Shown: positions 1-9,379, counted from the stretch's first letter. The stretch: 64,000 bases of DNA from Chitinophagaceae bacterium (GCA_019638625.1 JAHBTK010000003.1:620001-684000), one strand, 5' to 3'. Translations and numbers: made by a program. Notes: generated by a model from the sequence alone, not told the origin.

Positions 1-56
1 ATGACCATATACCGCTACCGGCATATCTTTCCCCAAAGCATGACTATACCAGGACA
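1..56 (-). CDS. Partial esterase-like alpha/beta hydrolase (first 18 codons only)
   Basis: Reading leftwards from an ATG at 54-56, the frame stays open to the window edge and encodes MSWYSHALGKDMPVAVYG. This resembles the N-terminus of Bacteroidota putative esterases, which begin with a W-Y-S-x-x-L-G-(K/R)-D-M motif followed by a hydrophobic strand and G-H. Only 18 codons are visible, so no catalytic residues can be seen. It lies 46 bases beyond the stop codon of the ParA-like gene and on the same strand, so the two may be co-transcribed. The family assignment rests on this short motif and is tentative. Confidence 0.4.
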
Positions 57-102
57 TTTTTTCTACATACATAAGCAGATGTTTTTTACATTTCGCCGGC
101 GG

Positions 103-846
103 CTACTCCAATACGCCCTCTTTGATCTCCGACCACAGGTCGGCATAACACTGAGCGGCGTAGCTACTGGGAGCAAAAGAGGCTATGGGCGTACGATGAA
201 TACCCATCTTCTCTACATCGGACAAATATGGTATATAATTCTGAAAGAACTTCCTGTCTTTGTATAATTTTTCCATTATTTCATTATGCATATTCTTGCG
301 TAGATCAGCCATGGTGAAAAAACACATAAGTGTTGACGCGTCAAGGTCCTTTTCCTTAAAATAGTCTTTGGTCATGGTATAAGTCCTTATAGAGAGCGTA
401 GTAGGGATCACAGGCATCAGCGCAATGTCTACCGCATTGAATACATTTTCCGAAAGCACCGAAAAGCCCGGCGGGCAGTCGAGAAAAACAAAATCATATT
501 GTTTGTTTAGCGAACTTAAAACGGATTTTAACCGCTTTTTAGAAGTTTTCATCTCTTCGAACAGGATATCAAAACTCTTTGCGGAAACATCAGCCGGAAT
601 AATATCCAGGTTCTCATAGTCGGTAGGCATAATGGCTTCCTGCAGATCCGCTCCTTTTTCAATGAGCTTTTTGATACCGCCTTTATGTTCGGATTTTGAC
701 TGGTAATAAAAGCTGGCCGACCCCTGCGGATCAATATCCCAGAGTAAAGTTTTGTATCCGTCCTGTGCTGCCAGGTAAGCAAAATTTACACAGGAAGTAG
801 TTTTACCCACACCCCCTTTCAGATTGTATAATGCTATTGTAACCAT
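103..846 (-). CDS. ParA/Soj-type Walker ATPase, orphan
   Basis: This 247-residue protein is a ParA-family ATPase. It has the deviant Walker A motif KGGVGKTT at residues 11-18, with the signature lysine at the start of the loop, a DIDPQG segment near residue 38, and a Walker B-like FVFLDCPPG near residue 120. Proteins of this family bind DNA non-specifically as ATP dimers and position chromosomes, plasmids or other cargo. The length is typical of the Soj type without an N-terminal DNA-binding domain. No ParB gene is visible beside it: the next gene downstream looks like an esterase, and upstream is a 346-base gap. An orphan cargo-positioning or chromosome role is therefore inferred. Confidence 0.9.
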   Translation of the reverse strand: MVTIALYNLKGGVGKTTSCVNFAYLAAQDGYKTLLWDIDPQGSASFYYQSKSEHKGGIKKLIEKGADLQEAIMPTDYENLDIIPADVSAKSFDILFEEMKTSKKRLKSVLSSLNKQYDFVFLDCPPGFSVLSENVFNAVDIALMPVIPTTLSIRTYTMTKDYFKEKDLDASTLMCFFTMADLRKNMHNEIMEKLYKDRKFFQNYIPYLSDVEKMGIHRTPIASFAPSSYAAQCYADLWSEIKEGVLE

Positions 847-1192
847 ACAATGAATATAGAATATTTTATATTATTGAGATCGCAAAATCAGCCTTTCACA
901 GTGTCGGCATTTTAACAGCATAATAATCAGCCATTTGCGGGCCGTATAACACCAGTAGCAGCAGGTTGTCTCCGAGAACAATTGGCGTCTTTTAGTGTTA
1001 TGAGTTGTCTTTGTGATCCCCCGGAGGAACTGTATTATCTCCCACGGATAACACAAAAGAGCGGATGGTTGAATCTGCCTCAGCCAGGTATCCTTTACCG
1101 AAAAAAACAACAAATATCACCCGGGACTGATAACCGCAGCTTCGGCCGGCTGGCTGCTATTTTCGTATATTTAATCTACTAAAACGATTTTA
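847..1192. other. Intergenic region between divergent genes, no feature recognised
   Basis: About 346 bases separate the ParA-like gene from the DUF4038 gene on the opposite strand. Short open frames exist on both strands, but none has a credible start, composition or family resemblance. The promoters of both flanking genes should lie here, but I see no convincing match to the Bacteroidota -33 TTTG / -7 TAnnTTTG consensus. Confidence 0.4.
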
Positions 1193-2527
1193 ATGCGATA
1201 TAGAAAGCAATACCTGACACTGCTGCTTTTAACCATAGCCATTACTATACAAGCGCAGTTTTCCATCAGCGATAACAAAAGATTCCTGCTAAAGGATGGC
1301 AAGGCATTTTTCTGGCTGGGAGATACTGCCTGGGAATTGTTTCACCGCCTTGATAAAAAGGAAACAGACCGGTACCTGGAACACAGGAGCAAGCAGGGGT
1401 TTACCGTTATACAGGCGGTGGTATTGGCCGAAATGGACGGGTTGACCGTACCGAACAGGGAGGGAAATATTCCTCTTACAGACAACAACCCGGAACGGCC
1501 AAATGAAAAGTATTTTGAGCACGTGGACTATGTAATAGACAAAGCCGGGGCGCTGGGGCTCAACATAGGCTTATTGCCGACCTGGGGCGATAAGGTAGCT
1601 AAAGATACCTGGGGAAAAGGACCGGAAGTGTTTAATGTCAACAATGCCGCCGGCTATGCCACATGGCTGGCCAAAAGATACGGTAACCGGAAAAATATCA
1701 TCTGGATACTGGGAGGCGACAGAAACCCGAGAGGGGAGCAGGATATTGCCATATGGCGGGCAATGGGGAACGCGATCATGAAAGAAACGAACAACAAAGC
1801 CGTTATCACGTTTCATCCGCAACCTGCTGCAATGGGTTCTGCGCAATGGTTTCATAATGAACCCTGGTTGAGTTTTAATATGTTTCAAACCGGGCATTGC
1901 CGGAATGAAGACAGCTATAACAAAATACTCGCCGCCTATAACCTGGCGCCGGCCAAACCGGTGATAGACGGAGAGCCCATTTATGAGGATCACCCGGTTT
2001 GCTTTAACGAAAAAGACCTGGGTACTTCCAGCGCCTATGATGTGCGCCGGTCTGCTTACCTGGCACTGTTTGCCGGGGCTTTCGGGCATACTTATGGCTG
2101 TCATGATATCTGGCAGATGTATTCGCCCGGCATAGCTCCCACAAACAACCCGCATTTTTACTGGTATGATGCGCTGGACCTGCCCGGCGCCACCCAGATG
2201 AAATATGTAAGACAACTAATGGAATCCAGGTCTTATACCGATCGTGTGCCGGACCAGTCTGTCATCAGGGAAAACGATTATCCTTCATCTGAAAGGATAC
2301 AGGCTACAAGAGGAAAAAACTACCTGTTCATTTATACCGCCGCGGGCAGACCATTTACGGTAATGCCGGGAAAGATCAGCGGCAGTTCGCTGAAGGGGTA
2401 TTGGTACAACCCCAGGGATGGGTCTACAACAGAGGCGCCTGCAGTGTTGAATAATAAAGAGAACTTTTTTCAGCCGCCTTCTGCCGGGTACGGGCGCGAC
2501 TGGGTGCTGGTACTGGATGGCATATAA
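1193..2527 (+). CDS. DUF4038 / apiosidase-like glycoside hydrolase, secreted
   Basis: This 444-residue protein begins with a signal peptide ending near QAQF (residues 1-22). A DUF4038 domain follows (roughly residues 25-340), a TIM-barrel glycosidase fold related to GH140 apiosidases. Family hallmarks include FWLGDTAWELFHRL near residue 40 and the VIDGEPIYE segment near residue 260, whose glutamate is a likely catalytic residue. The last 90 residues match the small C-terminal beta domain often labelled 'putative collagen-binding' in this family. The length is normal. It stands alone and converges on the ThuA fusion gene, with a shared terminator between them. The substrate is probably a plant glycan side chain, but the sequence does not fix it. 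Confidence 0.85.
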   Translation: MRYRKQYLTLLLLTIAITIQAQFSISDNKRFLLKDGKAFFWLGDTAWELFHRLDKKETDRYLEHRSKQGFTVIQAVVLAEMDGLTVPNREGNIPLTDNNPERPNEKYFEHVDYVIDKAGALGLNIGLLPTWGDKVAKDTWGKGPEVFNVNNAAGYATWLAKRYGNRKNIIWILGGDRNPRGEQDIAIWRAMGNAIMKETNNKAVITFHPQPAAMGSAQWFHNEPWLSFNMFQTGHCRNEDSYNKILAAYNLAPAKPVIDGEPIYEDHPVCFNEKDLGTSSAYDVRRSAYLALFAGAFGHTYGCHDIWQMYSPGIAPTNNPHFYWYDALDLPGATQMKYVRQLMESRSYTDRVPDQSVIRENDYPSSERIQATRGKNYLFIYTAAGRPFTVMPGKISGSSLKGYWYNPRDGSTTEAPAVLNNKENFFQPPSAGYGRDWVLVLDGI

Positions 2528-2570
2528 TTAAGAAAGGCATGAAAAAAATCATGCCTTTCTTAATTATATG
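2521..2570. terminator. Bidirectional terminator, perfect 22-bp inverted repeat
   Basis: Arms at 2521-2542 and 2549-2570 are perfect reverse complements around an AAAAAA loop. The structure lies between two convergent genes. Its left arm overlaps the final codons and stop of the DUF4038 gene, and its right arm ends 11 bases before the stop of the ThuA fusion gene. The A/T-rich outer parts of each arm supply the U tract for either direction. Confidence 0.85.
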
Positions 2571-2580
2571 CGGAGGTAGT

Positions 2581-5500
2581 TTACTGCGCAATGAACTCCA
2601 GTCCTGTTACGGCAAATGCCACTTCTTCTTTTTCCTTTGGTATGCTGACGATATAGATATTTTCCGGCTTACCGCCTGTAATCGTCTCAAACCTGATCCG
2701 GACCACGGTACTGTTCTTCCCTGCCGCAGGTTGTAATACGGCTTCACCGAGTTTGGTCCCTCCTGCTGAACCCAGTCTTACTTCAAACCGGTGTCCCGCC
2801 CGGGGCGCCGGTTTGGCGCCCTGCCAGCCTACTGCCAGTTCCACGCCGTTTACAGAGTGGAGATCAAGGCTATCCACTCCAAACCAGCCTTTTTTGTCAG
2901 TCGGTATCACCAAAACTCTCCGTCCGCTTAAATTTACCGACTGGTATCCTTCCAGGTTTTTAACCCCACCCAATCCTATTTTACTGCTTTTTAATACCGC
3001 CCCGGTTCCTGCGTTCAGCGATTTGATATCCGCCCCGCCTTTATCAGTATAGGTGGCAGAGATATACAAAGCCTCGTTGTCCTTCACCGCTTTTACCGGT
3101 ATACTGCCTTTTGCAGGTAACGATTTCTTCACCCCTTCGTTGGCCAATGACAAAGTCCATTGCACGATCTGGCGGGCATCATCCTGCGAAAGATCGGGAT
3201 GGGCTGCCATTGCTACTTCTCCCCAAACACCACTTCCTCCTTTGATGATCTTGTCAATCAGGTAACTTACCGCATTAGGATCTTTGTGATATTTTTTGGC
3301 AATATCGGTAAAGGAAGGCCCGATAGATTTTTCATCTACCTTATGGCAGGTCTTACAGTCAAGCGTAAGCATGATACTTTTGCCGTTGGCCGCTGCCACC
3401 ACCTGCTGATGTCCCAACTGCGGTATGGCTGCCTTGTCAGCCCCTTCCAGGAAATCAGCCGATACATACAGGTTGTCCGCTTCAATATCTGTTCCATCCT
3501 CTTTGTCATTCACGGTCACTTCATATTGCACGCTTTTGCCGGGAAAATAAAAGGACTGATTGCCGCTGACAGTGATGCTTACAGCAGGCGCTGTGTTGCC
3601 GGCATATACCGCTACGGAATTGCTTTTTGCGGTGGCGCCTTTACTGTCTTTTGCTTCCACGGAGATATTGTAATCGCCGGCCTTATCAAAGGTGAGCGCC
3701 GCTTCCGGCTCCGAGGTTTCCTTCGTTTGTCCGTTACCGGTTGACCATATATAGGTTATCGCGTCATTTTCGGGGTCTTTGGCTTCCACGGTAGCTTTTA
3801 TCGTTAATGGTAAGGCGCCGGATGTAGCAGATACCTGCACATCACCAACCTTGGGTGGACGGTTGCCTCCATTATAATCTATCCTGGACAACCCGGCATT
3901 GTCATTTTTGGCAAACCAGCCGCTCCCGTATTCCAGCACATATAATTTGCCATCGGGTCCCACTTCTATGTCAATGGCGTTATTGAATTTGGTGCTCTCC
4001 ATAAACGGCTCCATCCGGTCGAAGTCTCCGTTAGGTAATAACGTTACTACTTTTATCCAGCCCCTTATCCATTCATAAATAAACAGCTTCTTATTATAGT
4101 AATCCGGAAGGCGGGTCTCTTTGGGGTATTGGTCAGTATAATACACCGGGCCAGCCATCGCGTTTCTGCCGCCGGTACCTACCTGCGGAAATTCCTGGGA
4201 TGCACCATAAGGGTACCAGATAAAAGCAGGCGATACAGGGGGTAGCTCTGTAAGCCCGGTATTGTTCCTGGAGTTGTTGACCGGCTTTTGCAGATCAAAC
4301 GGTTCCCCGGAAACGCCGGTAGCATAATCGTACGGGCGGTAGGCATAGTTGTTTCCTACAAACAGCGGCCATCCGAAATACCCGGCTTTGCGTGCCTGGT
4401 TCACTTCGTCATATCCGCGGGGCCCGCGGGTGGCAAGGCTGTCTGCACTGGCATCCGGCCCCACTTCTCCCCAGTACAGGTAACTGTTTTTCTGGTCTAC
4501 GGAAATACGGTAAGGGTTCCTGTTACCCATCACATATATTTCCGGCCGGGTCTTTTCGGTCCCTTTTGAGAAAAGGTTCCCGTCAGGCACCTCGTAGCTG
4601 CCATCTTCGTTTACCCGTATACGTAATATTTTTCCGCGCAGGTCATTTGTATTGCTGGAAGTTCTTCGTGCGTCATACTGCTCATGGCCGGGACGGTCGT
4701 CCAGCGGACCAAATCCCTTGCTGGTATATGTCTGATTCGGCTCATTAAAGGGTGTGGTATTATCCCCCGTAGAAACATAGAGCAACCCATCCGGGCCGAA
4801 TGCTATAGAGCCACCGGTATGGCAACAGATCTCTCTTTGCTCATAGAACTGGAGGATCACCTGTTCTGTTTTGTTATCTATCGTATCGTTCTCAAATTTG
4901 AAACGCGACAACCGGTTTACAGAGGTATCGATGGGGCTATACAATACATACACCCATTTGTTCTTTTCAAAATCGGGGTCCCGGGCAATCCCCAGCAGTC
5001 CTTCCTCTGAGTTTGCTTTCGCTACTTCCGTCTTGAAATATACCTTCAGAAAGCCAACCTGTTTCAACTCCCCGGTGCTGTTGCTGTAGCGAATAATTTC
5101 TCCCCGGCGTTGCGTGACCAGTATATCCAGGTTAGGAAGTATCGCCATCTCCGTCGGTTCAAAGAACTCTCCGCTTATCAGCGTCGTTTTAGTGAACCTG
5201 TCTTCATCCGGCGGGTATTGAGAAGTGGCTTTTGAATAGTTCAGTTTCTTATTGCCACCCACCGCATATTCTATACCTCCCAACAGGTGTTGCAGAAACA
5301 ACGGTTCCCCGTAAGATTCATCCGTATGTCCGAACTCTGTATAAAAAGCGCGACCGCCATCATAGTCATGATACCAGGCCATGGGGTGGTGTTCACCCAT
5401 CCTGCCACCTTCATAACTTTTCTCATCGATGGAGATCAATACGTTGACATTTTCGTTGAGCTTCTTGAAATCATACCATTCATCTTTCCTGATCCATTCA

Positions 5501-5976
5501 TCCGGCAGGTGCCTGGTAGAAGGGTGCGACTTATCCTTTACCACCAGCGTGGCTTCCTGTTGATGAGGATGACTTAAGAACTGCCCACCGGCCAGCCGGC
5601 TATACCAGCCCCAGTCGTATTCCGCATCTGTAGCGGCATGCACCCCCACATATCCCCCGCCAGCCTGTATATAGCGCTCAAAAGCGATACGCTGGGGAGT
5701 ATTCAACAAGGGACCTGTTGTGTTCAGAAAGATCACTGCAGCATATTTCGGCAGGCTGTCTTCGTTGAAATAAGCCGGGTTGGTGGTGGTATCCACGTCA
5801 AAATTATTTTCTGTACCCAGCTTCTGAATAGCCTCCACTCCTTTAGGAATAGATTGGTGATAATACCCTGCCGTTTTGCTGAAAACCAGTACGCGGGGTT
5901 TTCCGCTCCGCGTGTTACAACCTGTAAAAATGAATATGCCAATAATCGCGAATAAAACAAAGGAACCCTTTTTCAT
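2581..5976 (-). CDS. ThuA - sugar dehydrogenase - PKD - cytochrome c - CBM6-like multidomain lipoprotein
   Basis: I place the start at the ATG at 5974-5976 because the protein then opens with MKKGSFVLFAIIGIFIFTGC, a lipoprotein signal with the modified cysteine at residue 20; an upstream in-frame start at 6033 would add 19 unlikely residues. The 1131 residues hold a ThuA/glutamine-amidotransferase-like domain (about 30-235), a PQQ-type glucose/sorbosone dehydrogenase beta-propeller (about 270-690), a PKD domain (about 710-790), an Ig-like segment, a class I cytochrome c (CKTCH near residue 873 with distal VAMAAHP methionine) and a CBM6-like C-terminus. This domain order recurs in Bacteroidota and Planctomycetes. 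It probably oxidises a sugar in the periplasm or at the cell surface and passes electrons to its own haem. The cytochrome resembles the separate one at 31736-32203. Confidence 0.88.
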   Translation of the reverse strand: MKKGSFVLFAIIGIFIFTGCNTRSGKPRVLVFSKTAGYYHQSIPKGVEAIQKLGTENNFDVDTTTNPAYFNEDSLPKYAAVIFLNTTGPLLNTPQRIAFERYIQAGGGYVGVHAATDAEYDWGWYSRLAGGQFLSHPHQQEATLVVKDKSHPSTRHLPDEWIRKDEWYDFKKLNENVNVLISIDEKSYEGGRMGEHHPMAWYHDYDGGRAFYTEFGHTDESYGEPLFLQHLLGGIEYAVGGNKKLNYSKATSQYPPDEDRFTKTTLISGEFFEPTEMAILPNLDILVTQRRGEIIRYSNSTGELKQVGFLKVYFKTEVAKANSEEGLLGIARDPDFEKNKWVYVLYSPIDTSVNRLSRFKFENDTIDNKTEQVILQFYEQREICCHTGGSIAFGPDGLLYVSTGDNTTPFNEPNQTYTSKGFGPLDDRPGHEQYDARRTSSNTNDLRGKILRIRVNEDGSYEVPDGNLFSKGTEKTRPEIYVMGNRNPYRISVDQKNSYLYWGEVGPDASADSLATRGPRGYDEVNQARKAGYFGWPLFVGNNYAYRPYDYATGVSGEPFDLQKPVNNSRNNTGLTELPPVSPAFIWYPYGASQEFPQVGTGGRNAMAGPVYYTDQYPKETRLPDYYNKKLFIYEWIRGWIKVVTLLPNGDFDRMEPFMESTKFNNAIDIEVGPDGKLYVLEYGSGWFAKNDNAGLSRIDYNGGNRPPKVGDVQVSATSGALPLTIKATVEAKDPENDAITYIWSTGNGQTKETSEPEAALTFDKAGDYNISVEAKDSKGATAKSNSVAVYAGNTAPAVSITVSGNQSFYFPGKSVQYEVTVNDKEDGTDIEADNLYVSADFLEGADKAAIPQLGHQQVVAAANGKSIMLTLDCKTCHKVDEKSIGPSFTDIAKKYHKDPNAVSYLIDKIIKGGSGVWGEVAMAAHPDLSQDDARQIVQWTLSLANEGVKKSLPAKGSIPVKAVKDNEALYISATYTDKGGADIKSLNAGTGAVLKSSKIGLGGVKNLEGYQSVNLSGRRVLVIPTDKKGWFGVDSLDLHSVNGVELAVGWQGAKPAPRAGHRFEVRLGSAGGTKLGEAVLQPAAGKNSTVVRIRFETITGGKPENIYIVSIPKEKEEVAFAVTGLEFIAQ

Positions 5977-6080
5977 TGTGGAAGTGTTGATACTTAATAA
6001 ACTAAGGGGATAAATATAAGCGCATTTATTCAATTAACTGTTAACTAAGGTGAAAAAACCATAGGTTTGTTCCCTGCAAA

Positions 6081-6794
6081 ATGGAACGATTGGTCGTATC
6101 TCTCACTACTGTAAAATATCCTTCTTCTTTGTATATCCTTCCTGCATTATTCGGGATGGTCCTGCATCGTATTCCCTTATTCTTCAACAAACAAATCAGC
6201 TTCTGGAAACTGCTCGGATGTGGTAAAGGCGGGGGCTTCCGCAAACGGCCCGACTGGCAGCATTGGGGCATATTAACGGTAAGGTCAGGCGGCGGGTCGA
6301 AGGAAACTTCCTGCAAACAACTGTATGGCGGTTTTATTGCCGGCTGGTACAGGTTCTGGAACTGCAGCACCCGGACCCTGCTGCTGGAACCGGTGGAAGG
6401 ACATGGTACCTGGGATGGGAAAGCCGTTTTTGGTGTACTTAACAAACAGCATTTATTCCCGGAAGAGCGTATCGCTGTACTCACGAGGGCAACCATCCGG
6501 CTGAACAAACTCAAGCGTTTCTGGCAGCACGTGAAGCCGCTGAACGATCAAATGAATAAGACGGAAGGGCTGATAGCATCGCAGAGCATCGGCGAATTAC
6601 CGTTTGTCAGGCAGGGAACTTTCAGCATTTGGGAAAATACCATGTTCATGAAAACATTTGCCTACAGCCTGCAGGAACATAAAGAAGTCATTAAAAAGAC
6701 CCGGGAAGAAAACTGGTATCGCGAGGAAATGTTCGTACGCTTCAGGATACTGGGAATCTTTGAAGAAACGAATGGAAAAATAATCACCCGGTAA
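6081..6794 (+). CDS. CrtA / spheroidene monooxygenase-like protein
   Basis: The 237-residue product carries the features of the CrtA-like family: a hydrophobic N-terminal strand leading to HRIPLFF, then SFWKLLGCGKGGGF and a PDWQHWGILTV segment, and a C-terminal FVRQGTFSIW / REENWYREEMFVRF region. CrtA of purple bacteria is a haem-dependent carotenoid oxygenase. The Bacteroidota homologues are widespread and their substrate is not established, so carotenoid oxidation is inference only. No carotenoid gene is nearby. It converges on the Rieske gene with four bases between the stops. It could equally be a haem-binding stress protein of the same fold. Confidence 0.65.
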   Translation: MERLVVSLTTVKYPSSLYILPALFGMVLHRIPLFFNKQISFWKLLGCGKGGGFRKRPDWQHWGILTVRSGGGSKETSCKQLYGGFIAGWYRFWNCSTRTLLLEPVEGHGTWDGKAVFGVLNKQHLFPEERIAVLTRATIRLNKLKRFWQHVKPLNDQMNKTEGLIASQSIGELPFVRQGTFSIWENTMFMKTFAYSLQEHKEVIKKTREENWYREEMFVRFRILGIFEETNGKIITR

Positions 6795-6797
6795 GTA

Positions 6798-7154
6798 TTA
6801 AAGCCAGCCAAACAGCCCGCCGGAAAGTTTTATATTAACGAATATGCCGTCTTCTGTTTGTTTCACCGGCCAATGTTTCAGGTAATAACCTTCGCCGCTT
6901 ACATTTCTCCCGTTTTTCATGCAAAACTTATAGCGATGCAGGGGACAAACCACATTTCCCATAGCATCTATATAACCGTCTATCAACATTCCCCCCGCAT
7001 GTGGACAGGTATAGGCGAAAGCAAAAAGTTCTTCTTTGAAACGGGCGATGCAGATCTTCTTTCTCTCTATTCTTACCACGGCGATGTGGTTACCGCCAAA
7101 ATCCAACTCGTTAATGTGTTCCGCGATCTTTACCCAGTTATCATCTTTCTCCAT
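6798..7154 (-). CDS. Rieske [2Fe-2S] ferredoxin-like protein
   Basis: A 118-residue single-domain Rieske protein. The two ligand pairs are visible as CPHAGG and CPLHRY, 19 residues apart, the C-x-H and C-x-x-H pattern of soluble NirD/BphA3-type Rieske ferredoxins. I prefer the ATG at 7152-7154; another in-frame ATG lies 18 bases upstream at 7170-7172 and cannot be excluded. It has no signal peptide and is probably a cytoplasmic electron carrier or a small subunit. It follows hflX on the same strand after about 40 bases, and its redox partner is not evident. Confidence 0.88.
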   Translation of the reverse strand: MEKDDNWVKIAEHINELDFGGNHIAVVRIERKKICIARFKEELFAFAYTCPHAGGMLIDGYIDAMGNVVCPLHRYKFCMKNGRNVSGEGYYLKHWPVKQTEDGIFVNIKLSGGLFGWL

Positions 7155-7193
7155 GTGGTTTGTAGTTGGCATTTGCTACCGGGTCAGCGGCTT

Positions 7194-8381
7194 TTAAAAC
7201 GGGGTTTTATAGGGGTATCTGACCTGGTACATGTCCCGGACTTTGCCCACTGTCACGGCACGTAACTCCTCCAGGTTTTCCTTTTCCAAAGCTGAGATAA
7301 AAACGCAGGCGCTGTTGGTTTCATTCAGCCACCTTTGTTTCAGATCGTCCAGCAACTGCTGTTTTGTTTCTTTATCCAGCCATTCATCAAACGTGTTCTT
7401 TATATACAGGTCCATTTTATTGAACACATAAATTACCGGCTTATTATGACAGTCGAGTTCCTGCAGGGTTTTGTTCACCACGGCCATCTGGTCTTCGTAA
7501 TGCGGATGAGAGATATCTATTACATGCAGCAGGATATCACTTTCCTTCACTTCGTCCAGGGTGCTTTTAAAGCTCTCCACCAGGTGATGCGGCAGCTTTC
7601 GGATGAACCCTACCGTATCACTCAACAGGAAAGGGGTATTGTCCATCACTACCTTCCGTGTAGTGGTATCCAGTGTAGCGAAAAGTTTGTTTTCCGCAAA
7701 CACCTCACTCTTGCTCAATACATTCATCAGGGTGGATTTGCCTACGTTGGTATATCCTACAAATGCCACCCGGATCAGCTCGCCCCGGTTCTTGCGTTGG
7801 GTTTGCGCCTGCTTATCTATTTCCGACAGCCGCTTCCTGAGCAGTGAAATTTTTTCTCTTACCAGCCGGCGGTCTGTTTCTATTTCCGTTTCACCCGGTC
7901 CGCGGGTGCCAATACCACCTCCTAATCTTTCCAGGTGCTTCCACATACCGCGCAGCCTTGGTAAAATATACTGGTATTGCGCCAGTTCCACCTGGGCTTT
8001 TGCCTGGGCTGTTTTGGCACGGCTGGCAAAAATATCCAGGATAAGATCGCTCCTGTCCAGGACCTTCACTTTCAGTACTTTTTCAATATTGCTGATCTGT
8101 GAACCGGTCAGCTCATCATCGAAAATAGCAATTGCGATATCGCCTTTGCTTTGTATATAGGAAGCGATCTCTTCCAGTTTTCCTTTACCGATGAATGTTT
8201 TGCTGTCGGGGTGCGGCAGTTTCTGGTAAAAAGTTTTTACCGCCTCAGCACCGGCTGTTTCCGCCAGAAAAGCAAGTTCATTCAGGTATTCCTTCAGTTG
8301 CTGTTCAGACTGATTCTTATGCACCAGTCCGACCAATACCGCTTTTTCCTCCTGTGAAAGTTTTGATTTTTTGTCTATCAA
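7194..8381 (-). CDS. hflX: Ribosome-associated GTPase HflX
   Basis: The 395-residue protein has the HflX N-terminal domain (about 1-190), including the glycine-rich GGGIGTRGPGETEIETDRR segment. The GTPase domain follows, with P-loop GYTNVGKST near residue 210, switch II DTVGFIRKLP, and NKMD. HflX splits stalled or idle 70S ribosomes after stress such as heat shock. The length and order match the family. It is followed on the same strand by the Rieske gene. Confidence 0.97.
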   Translation of the reverse strand: MIDKKSKLSQEEKAVLVGLVHKNQSEQQLKEYLNELAFLAETAGAEAVKTFYQKLPHPDSKTFIGKGKLEEIASYIQSKGDIAIAIFDDELTGSQISNIEKVLKVKVLDRSDLILDIFASRAKTAQAKAQVELAQYQYILPRLRGMWKHLERLGGGIGTRGPGETEIETDRRLVREKISLLRKRLSEIDKQAQTQRKNRGELIRVAFVGYTNVGKSTLMNVLSKSEVFAENKLFATLDTTTRKVVMDNTPFLLSDTVGFIRKLPHHLVESFKSTLDEVKESDILLHVIDISHPHYEDQMAVVNKTLQELDCHNKPVIYVFNKMDLYIKNTFDEWLDKETKQQLLDDLKQRWLNETNSACVFISALEKENLEELRAVTVGKVRDMYQVRYPYKTPF

Positions 8382-8447
8382 ACTGTAAATTTTTCGGGCG
8401 TCAAAGGTAAAATAGTTTTCCTGGAAATATGAAACCGGCGGCTAGCA

Positions 8448-8478
8448 ATAAAAAACGGACGGAATAATACCGCCCGTC
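8448..8478 (-). terminator. Rho-independent terminator after the outer-membrane protein gene
   Basis: On the minus strand an eight-base stem (ACGGGCGG pairing with CCGTCCGT, one G-U pair) with loop TATTATT is followed by a run of six T. It lies about 25 bases after the stop of the gene at 8503-9222. Confidence 0.75.
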
Positions 8479-8502
8479 ATATTGCTGTAAAAAGCTTGTG
8501 TA

Positions 8503-9222
8503 TTATAATCCGCTGACGGCTATGCCCACACTGTAGGGGCGTACATCCGGCCCGGCGCCCTCCCGGAAAAATTCATTGAGATGATAGGTGCCGAATACGG
8601 AAAACGGACCATATCCCACACGCAGTGTACCTGCCAGCCGGGTAGAATTAAAGTTTCTTTTATCCCTCAGCCGGGTGGTGTACCCGCCATATCCTTCCGG
8701 GTCTCTTGTTATTTTTGCCCTGGTGTAAGCATTGATCTGGGTCCCCACCTTTACACCCAGCGCTACTTTAAAGGTGCTGTTATATTTCTCCGGATTTAAC
8801 GCATAACGCAGTTCAAGAGGTACCTCCAGGTAACTGGTAGCCAGTTTATACCGCTTGTATTGATAGTTGGTTTCGTTGGCAAAGCTAAGCGGATACTTAC
8901 GAAGGTCGATGGTTGTATTTTTAAAGTACATATTGTCCCAGCCAACGCCGACACCCACTGCTACACTATACTTTGGGCTTGATTTGAAGCGAAAATCATA
9001 TAACAGGCTCAGGTTGAAGGTAGTGGTATATCCGCCATTCCTGAGCGAATCAGGAGCGCCGGACCATCCATGATAACCATACTGGAACATAAAGTGATCC
9101 GCGGCTCTGCGTTTTAACTGGTCTGTATTTTTTTTAGGGGTAACGGTTACGCTATCTGTATCCTGGGCAAATAAGAGACTACTACACATCAGCAGGGAAC
9201 TGATCAATAAAATACGCTTCAT
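8503..9222 (-). CDS. Outer-membrane beta-barrel protein
   Basis: A 239-residue protein with a clear signal peptide (MKRILLISSLLMCSSLLFAQ). The rest has alternating aromatic/polar strands typical of the 'PorT-like/OmpA-like' outer-membrane beta-barrel family of Bacteroidota: TTFNLSLLYDFRF, SVAVGVGVGWDN, YLEVPLELRYAL, FKVALGVKVGTQ. Its C-terminus ends in a strand (YSVGIAVSGL). The function is unknown; small barrels of this type are structural or minor porins. It stands alone, with its own terminator. Confidence 0.85.
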   Translation of the reverse strand: MKRILLISSLLMCSSLLFAQDTDSVTVTPKKNTDQLKRRAADHFMFQYGYHGWSGAPDSLRNGGYTTTFNLSLLYDFRFKSSPKYSVAVGVGVGWDNMYFKNTTIDLRKYPLSFANETNYQYKRYKLATSYLEVPLELRYALNPEKYNSTFKVALGVKVGTQINAYTRAKITRDPEGYGGYTTRLRDKRNFNSTRLAGTLRVGYGPFSVFGTYHLNEFFREGAGPDVRPYSVGIAVSGL

Positions 9223-9379
9223 ATATTTATTTGAATGACAAATGTATTTCTGTACAGGTTAATAAAAGGTTAAAGAGGCGGGGGTTTACAACCTTCATTC
9301 ATCTCTTTAAACGGCGGCAAAAGTACTATAATCTGTGTTTTAGCGTCAAAAAAGATATACGTATGCAGTAAATTGACCG

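Noticed and set aside
871..1182. Small genes of 80 and 66 codons in the first intergenic gap
   Set aside because: They overlap on opposite strands, have no recognisable motifs and show no coding-like composition.
1571..2215. 214-codon frame antisense to the DUF4038 gene
   Set aside because: The DUF4038 motifs are in the opposite strand over the same bases, and the antisense product has no family features.
3160..3744. 194-codon open frame on the plus strand opposite the ThuA fusion
   Set aside because: It is antisense to a clearly coding domain with visible motifs, and its residue composition follows from the complementary strand.
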